From the NCBI GenBank assembly GCA_018064685.1, contig JAGHUS010000038.1, positions 1 to 54,498 on the forward strand: a stretch of DNA of 54,498 nucleotides, in the 5' to 3' direction. The stretch comes from Bacteroidales bacterium. Its GTDB lineage: Bacteria; Bacteroidota; Bacteroidia; Bacteroidales; Bacteroidaceae. Below the pieces are notes generated by a model. That model did no database searches and was not told the origin of the DNA. It saw nothing but the letters and a program-made list of their open reading frames with translations. Shown piece after piece: positions 7,951 through 16,600 of this stretch. How positions within the stretch are numbered: the stretch's first letter is position 1; the number at the start of each line of letters is the position of its first letter. The translations under genes and the position numbers were made by a program.

Positions 7951-10337
7951 TTCTTTACTTTCTTTATGGCATGATAGTCACATTCGTCGATGCACAATCC
8001 GCATTGCGTGCAGAGCGATGTGTCGATGATATGCTTCTGGTAGGGGGTGTAGGCAATGGCCTCGTTCGGACACGAACGTGCACACTTGGTGCAGCCCACG
8101 CAGTCGTCGGTGATGAGGAGCTTCACCATTTGCTTGCACGAACCAGTGCGGCAGATGCCCTGTACATGCTCTTCATATTCGTGGCGGAAATATCGCAAAG
8201 TGGAGAGAACCGGGTTGGGAGCCGTCTTGCCCAGTCCGCATAGAGCTGCTCGCTTGATGCTCAAAGCCAGTTCTTCCAGTCTGTCAATATCCTCCATCTT
8301 GCCCTGTCCTGTCGACAAACGGTCGAGTATGTCCAACATGCGTCGTATACCTACTCGGCAGAAGGTGCATTTGCCACACGACTCTTCGCTGGTGAAATTC
8401 AGGAAGTAGCGTGCCACATCAACCATGCAGCTCGATTCGCTCAGCACTACCAGGCCACCCGAACCCATGATGGCTCCCATCTTGTTGAGCGCATCGAAGT
8501 CGACTTCTGCATCGCACAGCTCGGCTGGAATGCAGCCACCCGACGGTCCACCTGTCTGAACGGCCTTCAGGCTTTCGCCACCTTCCACGCCGCCTCCTAT
8601 CTCTTCAACAATCTGTCGCAACGTGGTGCCCATGGGTACTTCGATAAGTCCACCATGGTTTATCTTTCCTGCCAAGGCAAAAACCTTGGTGCCTCGACTT
8701 CCTTCTGTGCCTATCTTTGTGTACTGCTCGGCACCATGGCGTATGATGTAGGAAATCTGGCTAAGCGTTTCTACATTATTGATAAGGGTGGGCTTGCCAA
8801 ACAATCCCGACTGGGCAGGATAGGGTGGACGAAGGTGCGGGAAACCACGCTTGCCCTCGATCGAGGCAATGAGTGCAGTCTCTTCACCACACACGAAAGC
8901 ACCTGCTCCCTCAAACACCTGTATGTCGAACGAGAAGTCAGAGTCCAAAATGTGCTGACCCAAAAGATGTTTCTGGCGGCACATGTCCAGGGCTTTGCGG
9001 ATGCGGATGACTGCCTGTGGGTACTCGGCACGAATATAGAATATACCCTCGGTTGCTCCTGTAGCACGACCCGCTATAATCATGCCCTCGATGACACGCA
9101 ATGGATAGGACTCCAAGAGGATGCGGTCCATAAATGCACCGGGGTCTCCCTCATCGCCATTGCAGATGACGTACTTCTCCTTGCTGTCGCCCCGACTCAC
9201 CATTTGCCATTTGCGACCTGTGGGGAAGCCACCTCCACCACGACCACGTATGCCACTCTTCAGCACTTCGTCTACGATCTGCTCACGGCTCATCGTTGTC
9301 AGCGCCTTGCGCAACGCCTCAAATCCGCCCATCGAGATGTACTCGTCTATGTCGAGCGGGTTCAGATGTCCGTATCCTTCTGTCGAGATACGGTATTGCC
9401 CACCCAGGAATGTGTTGATGCTTTGCGTACGTTCCTTCTCGGGCGTGAAGAGTATGTTGTCCCATGTCTGGTCGGTATGGAACGTGTCGATGTGATTGAG
9501 TATGGCATTGCGCAAACGGCGTAACCGACTGGCAGGACGAAAATGATGCAGCAGAATCTCCTTTACCTCGTCGGGCTTGATGTTGGGATAGCGAACGATG
9601 TTGCCATCGGGCGTAGCCACGTCGATAAGGGGCACCTGGTTGCATGCTCCCACACACGAGATGGGCTTGATGCGTATGTTGATGCCCAGTTCTCTGCACG
9701 CCTGCACTACAGCCTCGTGCACCTCGGCTGTGCCACTGGCCTGGCAACAGTTCTCCATGCCCAGTCGCACCTCTCCCTGCACGTCCTTGCTCTGCTCCTC
9801 TTCCTTTTCCTGTGCCCTGCTTGCTGCCAGCGACTCGAACTCGTCAAGCACTTCACGCACACGTCCTGGTTGTACATGACCAAATATCTTGTCGTCGATC
9901 TGCACAACCGGAGCCAGGGCACAACACCCCAGACAGGCTACACGCTCGATGGAGTATTGCTGGTCTGCCGTCGTGATGCTGTCGGCGGCCAGTCCCAGTT
10001 CGCGCTTGAAGGCATCATACACGGCATCGGCCCCCTTCACGTGGCAAGCCGTTCCTATGCACACCTTGATGATGTGCTTGCCGTATGGCGCAAGGCGGAA
10101 CTGGGAATAGAAGGTAGACACACTGATGAGCTGGGCACGATCAATCTCTGTACGTTCATACAGTCGGTTCAGGGCGTCTGAAGGCAGATAGCTGAACTCT
10201 TGCTGTATAGCCTGCAACAGTGGAATGAGCTTGTCGCGCGTAGTGCCCGTTCGGTCTATGATGGCATCGGTACGCCTCGTCATAGCCTCCTGCCCACCCG
10301 AGAGGCAGTCGCAGTTACATCCCGTCATATCTTTCAT
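7947..10337 (-). CDS. Fused NuoE-NuoF-ferredoxin flavoprotein (HydBC-like)
   Basis: This 796-residue protein joins four modules. Residues 20-165 are a NuoE/HydC-type [2Fe-2S] domain with C93, C98, C135 and C139. Residues 190-265 are a second thioredoxin-like [2Fe-2S] domain with C197 or C198, C228 and C232. Then comes a NuoF/HydB core with the glycine-rich 'GIRGRGGGGFPTG' (FMN and NADH site) and 'SCGKCTFCR' ([4Fe-4S]). The end is a two-cluster ferredoxin ('CVGCTKCARSCP', 'CTQCGLCIDEC'). In hydrogenases and complex I, NuoE and NuoF are usually separate. It should oxidise NAD(P)H and pass electrons to ferredoxin-like partners, possibly by bifurcation (inference). It is translationally coupled to the following NuoG-like gene. 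Confidence 0.9.
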   Translation of the reverse strand: MKDMTGCNCDCLSGGQEAMTRRTDAIIDRTGTTRDKLIPLLQAIQQEFSYLPSDALNRLYERTEIDRAQLISVSTFYSQFRLAPYGKHIIKVCIGTACHVKGADAVYDAFKRELGLAADSITTADQQYSIERVACLGCCALAPVVQIDDKIFGHVQPGRVREVLDEFESLAASRAQEKEEEQSKDVQGEVRLGMENCCQASGTAEVHEAVVQACRELGINIRIKPISCVGACNQVPLIDVATPDGNIVRYPNIKPDEVKEILLHHFRPASRLRRLRNAILNHIDTFHTDQTWDNILFTPEKERTQSINTFLGGQYRISTEGYGHLNPLDIDEYISMGGFEALRKALTTMSREQIVDEVLKSGIRGRGGGGFPTGRKWQMVSRGDSKEKYVICNGDEGDPGAFMDRILLESYPLRVIEGMIIAGRATGATEGIFYIRAEYPQAVIRIRKALDMCRQKHLLGQHILDSDFSFDIQVFEGAGAFVCGEETALIASIEGKRGFPHLRPPYPAQSGLFGKPTLINNVETLSQISYIIRHGAEQYTKIGTEGSRGTKVFALAGKINHGGLIEVPMGTTLRQIVEEIGGGVEGGESLKAVQTGGPSGGCIPAELCDAEVDFDALNKMGAIMGSGGLVVLSESSCMVDVARYFLNFTSEESCGKCTFCRVGIRRMLDILDRLSTGQGKMEDIDRLEELALSIKRAALCGLGKTAPNPVLSTLRYFRHEYEEHVQGICRTGSCKQMVKLLITDDCVGCTKCARSCPNEAIAYTPYQKHIIDTSLCTQCGLCIDECDYHAIKKVKK

Positions 10338-10338
10338 C

Positions 10339-12096
10339 TTAGTTTTTCTTTACACAATAAATAGACTTGTCTGTACGCACAATCATCATATTGTCGGTGA
10401 AGGCAGGTGTGGCAAACGTCTTCTCGCCCGTGTCGAACGAAGTGATGAGGTCGAAGCTGCTCGACGAGAAGATGTATGCCTTGCCGCTGTTGCTGAAGAG
10501 GAACACCTTGCCGTCTACCACTACAGGTGAAGAGTAGAAAGGCGTGCTCAGGTCGTGCTCCTTCTTCACCTCGCCTGTCTGTGCGTCATAGGCACACACC
10601 ATGCCATAGCTGGTGGCGCAGAACACAAGGCTCTTGGTGGCTGCCAGACTCGAACATTCGGGCAGGTAGTCGCTAGCCTCCCACAACGTCTGTCCTGTAG
10701 CACCGTCAATGGCTATGCATTTTGCGTATTCGCTGGCACCATACACTATGCCTGAGGCACAGGTCGGACTAGCTCCCACCTCGCCACTCATGCACTCTAC
10801 ACGCCACAGCTCTTTGCCATTGCTGGGGTTGTAGGCGGCAATGGCCGGATTGCCCATTACTACAAGAGCCGTCTTGCCACCCAGTGTGGCAATGATGGGA
10901 GAACTCCATGCTATCTTGTCGCTTGTCGTCTTGCTCCACGCCTGGTTGCCAGTCTTGGCATTCAGGGCCACGATCTTCGAACTGCCATTATTCTGGTACT
11001 GCACGATCACGTTGCTGCCATACATCTGCAACGACGATGCGTAGCCGTAGTGATTGTCGGGCACGCCCAAGTTCTTAGCCCACAAACGGTTTCCGTTCAT
11101 GTCAGCACAGATGATGTCGCCAGTGGCAAAGATGGCACATACCTGTTCGCCATTGGTGGCAGCGGTACTAGCAGCCAGACCTGTGTCGGCGTTTACCTTG
11201 GGTGCTGATGAGGGCGAACCGGGGATGTTGTTGGCCACAACGGTCCATTTCAGCTCACCCGTGTACACATCATAGCAATACAGTTCGCGTGCACTCTTGT
11301 CAGCACCAGTAATAAACACGTTTCTTCCGCTGATGATGGGCGAATTGTAACCGTGTTTGGGAATGGCTGACTGCCACAGAATGTTCTTCTTGCTCTTCAA
11401 ATCCCAGCTTGTAGCAATGCCGTGAGCCGATGAGGTGGCACTTGAGTTATTGCCACGGAATGCTTTTGATGTTATCTTGGGAATGGGAAGGCTGTCTGTT
11501 GCAGCGCCCTCTGCTTGCAGCGAGTCGGTAGCAATGGAGTCTGCTGGCAGTATGGTGACAGCTTCATCTTCAGGTGCTCTCTGCTGCACCTCTTCGTCCT
11601 CTACCATCAGGCTGTCCTTGCCATCGCTGTCGCCTGCCTTTCCTTTAAAATCAATATGCTGAAGCAAAATCAGGCCGATGGTTATGACAAGCGCTGCAAT
11701 AGAGGCTATTGTCAGATACTTACGCGCTTTGGTCTTGCTCATCCATTCGTCAATCGGATCCAGCTCCTTCTCGGGCAGGTTCTTCGTTTCCTTATAATAA
11801 AGGTTCAGGCATACAATCAGTATGCATGCCATACCCAGTAGCAGATAGGCTCCTGTCTTCAGCTGACTCTCTTGCACAAAATATGCCTTGCGTGAAATCA
11901 AGTCAAGCTCGCGAATCTGCTTCTGCAAAGATTCGTTTTCGGCATTACCGTCATTCATCTCTTTCAGCGTCTGCATCACTCCCGATTCCAAAGGAGACAC
12001 TTGACGCATCTGGTAGTAACTGACAGCCAGCATAGCGCCTAAGGCTAGCATGAATACTGCTGTCACAATGGCAATGTTACGATATAGTTTTCTCAT
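10339..12096 (-). CDS. Membrane-anchored PQQ-like beta-propeller protein
   Basis: This 585-residue protein has membrane segments near residues 7-29, 84-102 and 127-145, an acidic linker (about 150-215), and a C-terminal propeller from about 225. The blades show 'DVYTGELKW', 'NAKTGNQAW', 'NPSNGKELW', 'DGATGQTLW' and 'DAQTGEV'. The propeller most likely faces the periplasm. Its start overlaps the stop of the NapH-like gene by four bases (ATGA), and its stop lies one base before the NuoEF-like gene, so it sits between a membrane iron-sulfur protein and an NADH-oxidising module. That position suggests a role in the same electron-transfer assembly, for which there is no direct evidence. Confidence 0.85.
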   Translation of the reverse strand: MRKLYRNIAIVTAVFMLALGAMLAVSYYQMRQVSPLESGVMQTLKEMNDGNAENESLQKQIRELDLISRKAYFVQESQLKTGAYLLLGMACILIVCLNLYYKETKNLPEKELDPIDEWMSKTKARKYLTIASIAALVITIGLILLQHIDFKGKAGDSDGKDSLMVEDEEVQQRAPEDEAVTILPADSIATDSLQAEGAATDSLPIPKITSKAFRGNNSSATSSAHGIATSWDLKSKKNILWQSAIPKHGYNSPIISGRNVFITGADKSARELYCYDVYTGELKWTVVANNIPGSPSSAPKVNADTGLAASTAATNGEQVCAIFATGDIICADMNGNRLWAKNLGVPDNHYGYASSLQMYGSNVIVQYQNNGSSKIVALNAKTGNQAWSKTTSDKIAWSSPIIATLGGKTALVVMGNPAIAAYNPSNGKELWRVECMSGEVGASPTCASGIVYGASEYAKCIAIDGATGQTLWEASDYLPECSSLAATKSLVFCATSYGMVCAYDAQTGEVKKEHDLSTPFYSSPVVVDGKVFLFSNSGKAYIFSSSSFDLITSFDTGEKTFATPAFTDNMMIVRTDKSIYCVKKN

Positions 12097-13355
12097 TTTT
12101 TAGTTAGGTTTTGCGGACAATAATTAAAACACTTACCACACATCGTACAACGTGCAGAATCAATCTCGTAGGTCTTGCGCGAACGTTTCAATGACCATTT
12201 CAGCAACTTGAATCCAATCACGAATCCAATCAGGCATCCGGCAAGTGTGGCATAAAACGCATAGTCATCTTTTACCTTGTCGGCTTTTGCTTTCAGTTCG
12301 TCAATGTTTCCTCCCATTGCGTTGAATGTCTCTACCTCGATGCACTCCTCCATGTCAGGATCATTCTGCTGTGCCATAACAAGTTCGTAGAGATACACAT
12401 CCTTGTGTGCGCGGCTTAGCGTGTCGCTGTGCTGGTGAAGCAGAATGCCACAGGCAGCGGTGAACAAAGGCAGTAGCGCACTCATCAGTACGATTCTTCG
12501 CACACCAGCCGAACGACTCTCCTTCGTCTTGCTGCTCTGGGGTTGATGGATAGCGTCCACAGGGCACGACTTGTCACACAGTGCACAATTGATGCACGAC
12601 TTTTGGGTTATTTCCAGCTTCTTCCAGGATAGTGAGCTGAACACGCTCAGCAGGGCGCCATAAGGGCATAGGTACTGGCAGAACGGGCGTCCGATGAACA
12701 CCGACATTATCAGCAGGATAACACCAAAGATTATCATGCCCCAATCGCCTCCTAGACGGAAGATGCCGATAAATGGATCCAAGCGGCAAACCAGGAACTG
12801 ACTGCGCGTGGCAGCATATAGGATGGTGAATGCCAGATAGATCCATGGTATCATGCTCAGGGCAGATGATACGGCTCTTGAGAGGCGGAAGTTACGAACG
12901 TTGATAAGCTCCTGCAGAGCACCCAAGGGACATACGCCCGAACAGAATACGCGTCCGAAGAGCAGGGCGAAGACAATAGGCAGAAGGAAGATAAGCAGCA
13001 CATACCATGGCAGATGGTAGTCGGGATCTGTCATGGCCAGCGTGACATTCTGCAATGATCCTACACTGCATACACAACCGGAACGGAAAAATCCAAAATA
13101 CCCTACCGACAAGATGGAGGTAGAGAAGATAACAGCTCTGCTGCGCTTCTTATAGGCTGCCCACACCACTACCGACATCATGGCCACCAGCAGTACAATG
13201 TCCAATATGTTCCAGAATTGCTCCATGGGCACTCCATGTGTAATGTCTGGATATTCGTAGCCAGACGTGAAGTCGGGTTTGGGGAATCGTGCCTCTGCCA
13301 TTGCAAGCAGGGTGCTCATCATTCCCGCTATAGAAAATAGTATTCTTTTACGCAT
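12093..13355 (-). CDS. NapH/NosR-like membrane iron-sulfur protein
   Basis: The 420-residue polytopic protein has the two CxxxCP motifs of the NapH/NosR/PceC group (C138-C142 and C226-C230) on membrane-segment ends. It also has two ferredoxin motifs (C254, C257, C260, C264 and C403, C406, C409, C413) and a 'RSGCVCSVGS' motif near 91-100. Proteins of this group pass electrons between quinol or cytoplasmic donors and periplasmic redox proteins. The N-terminus resembles a signal anchor. It overlaps the Tat ferredoxin gene by eight bases, the same pairing as napG-napH. The middle part (about 305-365) has no motif I recognise. Confidence 0.87.
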   Translation of the reverse strand: MRKRILFSIAGMMSTLLAMAEARFPKPDFTSGYEYPDITHGVPMEQFWNILDIVLLVAMMSVVVWAAYKKRSRAVIFSTSILSVGYFGFFRSGCVCSVGSLQNVTLAMTDPDYHLPWYVLLIFLLPIVFALLFGRVFCSGVCPLGALQELINVRNFRLSRAVSSALSMIPWIYLAFTILYAATRSQFLVCRLDPFIGIFRLGGDWGMIIFGVILLIMSVFIGRPFCQYLCPYGALLSVFSSLSWKKLEITQKSCINCALCDKSCPVDAIHQPQSSKTKESRSAGVRRIVLMSALLPLFTAACGILLHQHSDTLSRAHKDVYLYELVMAQQNDPDMEECIEVETFNAMGGNIDELKAKADKVKDDYAFYATLAGCLIGFVIGFKLLKWSLKRSRKTYEIDSARCTMCGKCFNYCPQNLTKK

Positions 13356-13920
13356 GATCTTTCAGTTTATAAGCATCTTTGTACGAAACACGCTGAATAG
13401 CATTGGAGGGACACACACGTGCTATTTGACATTCGTTGCATTGCTGACACAAGTCCTGCAGAACCTGCAGGAACAGCGATCCATTGCCAAACGATGTGCA
13501 GCCCTTTACGCATTTTCCGCAACCGTTGCACAGACTTTCATCGATGGTGTACTCGAAATACGGTTCCTCTACAAACTTGCGCTGTATGGCTCCTGTGGGG
13601 CACATCTGGTTCTCGGCTGCCGTATTCAGGTCTTTTACACTGGGACGGTAGTAACCGCCACAGAGGTCGCAGTAACCGCAGACCTTATTGGCATGGAAGC
13701 ATTTCACGGCCGATACAGGCAGTACACAGTCCGTCTCGCAACGTCCACATTGTGTACAGGCAAAGGGGTCGATCTGCCAGAACACATCCCCCTCCTCGCC
13801 TTTTGTCTTGGTTGTCAGCATGCCTCCCGCAGCCAGTACCACGCCACCGGCAAATATTGCTCCGCAAGTTCGCAGAAAGTCTCTGCGATCCATCGGGCTT
13901 TTGAGTTTATCTTTATCCAT
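13348..13920 (-). CDS. NapG-like four-cluster ferredoxin with Tat signal
   Basis: This 190-residue protein starts with a twin-arginine motif (DRRDFLRTCG, residues 11-20) and a hydrophobic stretch, so it should be exported folded with its clusters. Cysteine groups at 55-65, 81-87, 131-141 and 158-170, plus C74 and C107, are enough for four [4Fe-4S] clusters in the NapG/NrfC pattern. It is encoded with the NapH-like protein, its expected membrane partner. In the nap system this pair oxidises quinol for a nitrate reductase; no such reductase is nearby, so the acceptor differs here. Confidence 0.88.
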   Translation of the reverse strand: MDKDKLKSPMDRRDFLRTCGAIFAGGVVLAAGGMLTTKTKGEEGDVFWQIDPFACTQCGRCETDCVLPVSAVKCFHANKVCGYCDLCGGYYRPSVKDLNTAAENQMCPTGAIQRKFVEEPYFEYTIDESLCNGCGKCVKGCTSFGNGSLFLQVLQDLCQQCNECQIARVCPSNAIQRVSYKDAYKLKDHA

Positions 13921-13943
13921 AGTATCTATATATTACATCACTC

Positions 13944-14957
13944 TCATATACCCTTTTTTAAGGGACAATCCTTATCACATTGTCCGCAAGCCGTCTGCTG
14001 ACTCTGCTTGCTGTTGTACTGGAATACGGACACCTTCTTGCCGCAAGCCACCAGAAGTTTGTCGTTCAGTATCCTTACATCGTAGGCCGAGTTGCCGCCT
14101 CCCAGAGCCTTTGCGTCGAGTAGGACGCTGCGGAACTTTCCGTTCTCGGAATAGCAGCTGATGCGAGGCCTTCCCTTCTCCGAGGTCAGTATCTCTCCGT
14201 TGTGGGCTGGTGTCAGCACCACCGGGTTACAGCATCCGCTGAATGTGCCCGGCTCGGTTCCTGTCTTGCCGAACGATGCAATAAATTCACCTTCGGTGGT
14301 GTACTTCTCCACTTTATGGCGTCCAGGGTTCGAGCAGAACACATTTCCGTCCATGACCATGATGCCAAAGCTATAACTGGGAACAATGAATCCCTCGGGA
14401 CTGTTGATGAAGCGGCTCAGGGTTCCGTCTATGTTGTATTTGCAGATGTTCTTGTTGGATGCATCGGTGACGAACACACCCTCATCGCATACGGCCAATG
14501 CACAATAGTCCGAGTTCTCGCTGCATGCCTCCCATTGTTGCTGCAGATCGCCTTCACGGTTGTATACCTCAACACGTGTCGGGAACAAGGCGTAGATAAG
14601 TCCGTTGTGTACGGCAATGTCGCGCAAATCGCTTGGTGTGGCAAAGCTGGTCTGCAGTTCGCCGCTCATGCCATACACGCCGATGAGGTTGGGCATTGCC
14701 ACATACACACTGCCGTCCTTCACCTCAAAGGCAGATATCTCGTCGGGCACCTCAAAACCGAATGTCCGTCGGTAGGGAGATACAAAGTTTTTATCATCCT
14801 CGACGAGGCGGTCGGCCTTGTCGCGCTTGCTGTCATGGAATATCTCTTCGGGATGGGCAATGACCTTCCAAAGACTGCTGCCTACCACGGAAAAGATCAG
14901 ACCACCCAAAGCAAGCGACCCGGATATTTTTAAGAATTTACGTCTCTTCGCATCCAT
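13944..14957 (-). CDS. Tat-exported NHL-type propeller with C-terminal cysteine motif
   Basis: The 337-residue product has a twin-arginine start (KRRKFLKISG, residues 4-13) and a membrane segment at about 14-35. It continues as NHL/six-bladed propeller repeats ('GVYGMSGELQTSF', 'EVYNREGDLQQQW', 'KYTTEGEFIASFGKTG'). The last residues carry CGQCDKDCP, a CxxCxxxCP signature that could hold a metal cluster or act as a docking point. A Tat signal on a propeller hints at a cofactor loaded before export. It lies between the Tat ferredoxin gene and a membrane-anchored propeller gene. Confidence 0.75.
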   Translation of the reverse strand: MDAKRRKFLKISGSLALGGLIFSVVGSSLWKVIAHPEEIFHDSKRDKADRLVEDDKNFVSPYRRTFGFEVPDEISAFEVKDGSVYVAMPNLIGVYGMSGELQTSFATPSDLRDIAVHNGLIYALFPTRVEVYNREGDLQQQWEACSENSDYCALAVCDEGVFVTDASNKNICKYNIDGTLSRFINSPEGFIVPSYSFGIMVMDGNVFCSNPGRHKVEKYTTEGEFIASFGKTGTEPGTFSGCCNPVVLTPAHNGEILTSEKGRPRISCYSENGKFRSVLLDAKALGGGNSAYDVRILNDKLLVACGKKVSVFQYNSKQSQQTACGQCDKDCPLKKGI

Positions 14958-14995
14958 TAGTTTTTGTTTAATAACCGAAAACCTCTAACTTAATC

Positions 14996-16429
14996 TCACA
15001 AACTAGCTACACGAACAGCCTTGATTGTCTTGGAATCACGAACAATGAGGATGCCGTCGGCATAGGCCATGGGTCCCCATCCGTCAATGCCTTCCTCCAT
15101 GATTCGTTGTTTCTTGAGCAGCTTCATTGCCATATTGTCAAGGGCGTAGACATACAGTTCGCCATCTTCCTTGAAGGCAAACAGTCTGTCGTCCACTACC
15201 AGGTAAGGTCCAAGTCCAAAGCGCTCGTCAGCTGCCGATGTCCAAACGGGTTTGTGCAGGTCGGAAGGCTGATAGATGGCCAGACGCTCGCGCATGCCAC
15301 CCCCATCCTTGGGCAGAATAGTGATGAGGCTTCCCTTGTAGTTGATGGGCGTCTGCTGTTCGCTCGACATTCCTTCCTGTGCTTTGTAGCTTTCCTTGAT
15401 GGTAGCATTCCATGCTCCTCCCTGCTTGTCCACTTGCAGCAAGGCGCCACCTGCTCCATATCCAGCCACGAGGAATATCTGGTTGTTGGAGATCTGTAGT
15501 GGTGAAGGAGCTACGACGGATGGTTGCCATTTGTCTGCGCTCCACAACAGCTTGCCTTGACTTTCCGGTTCGGCCGACACTCCACACACACCTCCTACTC
15601 CAATATAGGTGTAAGTGCGTGTGCCGCCCAGATCCATGGGAATGACGGACGAGTGTGACATCTTGAAGGCTACGCTGTTGGGGGTTCCCCACAGGGTGTT
15701 GCCCGTCTTCACATCGACACCTATCATCAGCGTGTCTTTGCCGGCGGGAGCCAATACCAGCACTCCGTTGTCAATTAGCGGACACTGACCGGTGTACCAG
15801 AATGGTATCTCCGTCTCGAAGCGTTTCTTCATGTCGATGCTCCACTTCATATCGCCAGTTTCCTTGTCACAGCACATCACGTGTCCCTCAGGCCCAATGG
15901 TTACCACCAAACCGTCGCTTATGGCAGGAATGGTTCGTGAGAAACCATGGTTACGCTTCATCGGTACACGATACCAGCGGCGCCACAACTGTTTGCCCGA
16001 CTCCAGGTCAAGGCATCGCAAGGCGTCAGCACTCATACGCTCGTCATAATCCAGCACGTATACCTTGCCTGCCGAGATGACAGGTGCGGCATGTCCTTCT
16101 CCCGTCTCTACCGACCACAGCACGCTGTAGTCGCCGTCCACCCACTTCATGGGTTGGGCGCTGATGGCCTGGTTGTCGTGATTGGGACCACGGAAACAAG
16201 GCCATTCGCCCGTCAGCTGGCTTTGAGGCGCATTCGTGCTGTCCTTCATAAAGAATTCACCAATGAGCACTTCATCTGCTTTTCGGGTTTTTCCTTGTGG
16301 GCGATTGTCTGCGCCTGGAACAGCCTCTTTGAAACTGCTGCTGGGGTCGTACAGATGCCAACCCAAAAGCAGTGCCATATAGAAGGCAGCTACGCCAACG
16401 GTAATCCATTTTATCTTTTTCGATGTCAT
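14996..16429 (-). CDS. Membrane-anchored PQQ-like beta-propeller protein
   Basis: This 477-residue protein has a single N-terminal membrane segment (about 8-25) and then a propeller. Blade motifs are 'DLESGKQLW', 'DKETGDMKW' and 'DVKTGNTLW', and 'WPCFRGPNHDNQ' near residue 76 is the family's entry motif, also seen as 'WRGPAHNG' in the propeller at 382. It is separated from the cyclase gene by a tandem-repeat spacer and is the first propeller gene of the locus in transcription order. The function is unknown. Confidence 0.83.
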   Translation of the reverse strand: MTSKKIKWITVGVAAFYMALLLGWHLYDPSSSFKEAVPGADNRPQGKTRKADEVLIGEFFMKDSTNAPQSQLTGEWPCFRGPNHDNQAISAQPMKWVDGDYSVLWSVETGEGHAAPVISAGKVYVLDYDERMSADALRCLDLESGKQLWRRWYRVPMKRNHGFSRTIPAISDGLVVTIGPEGHVMCCDKETGDMKWSIDMKKRFETEIPFWYTGQCPLIDNGVLVLAPAGKDTLMIGVDVKTGNTLWGTPNSVAFKMSHSSVIPMDLGGTRTYTYIGVGGVCGVSAEPESQGKLLWSADKWQPSVVAPSPLQISNNQIFLVAGYGAGGALLQVDKQGGAWNATIKESYKAQEGMSSEQQTPINYKGSLITILPKDGGGMRERLAIYQPSDLHKPVWTSAADERFGLGPYLVVDDRLFAFKEDGELYVYALDNMAMKLLKKQRIMEEGIDGWGPMAYADGILIVRDSKTIKAVRVASL

Positions 16430-16439
16430 ATTCTTTATG

Positions 16440-16600
16440 TGGGGTTATGAGGTTATGAGGTTTTGGGGTTATGGGGTTATGAGGTTTTGGGGTTATAAGG
16501 TTATGAGGTTGTGAGGTTATGAGGTTTTGGGGTTATGGGGGTATAAGGTTATGAGGTTTTGGGTTATGAGGTTATGTTTTTTTTGGTTATGGGTTTATGA
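16440..16600. repeat. Degenerate tandem repeat of GGTTATGAGGTT
   Basis: About 160 bases consist almost only of ggttatgagg, ggttttgggg and close variants in units of 5-12 bases. The array fills the spacer between the propeller and cyclase genes and reaches the cyclase stop codon. It has no coding potential. It probably arose by slippage and may affect read-through between the two halves of the locus. Confidence 0.8.

Noticed and set aside
382..16429. True PQQ-dependent dehydrogenases
   Set aside because: Only the propeller fold is seen; no PQQ-binding residues, cytochrome c motifs or pqq synthesis genes were found.
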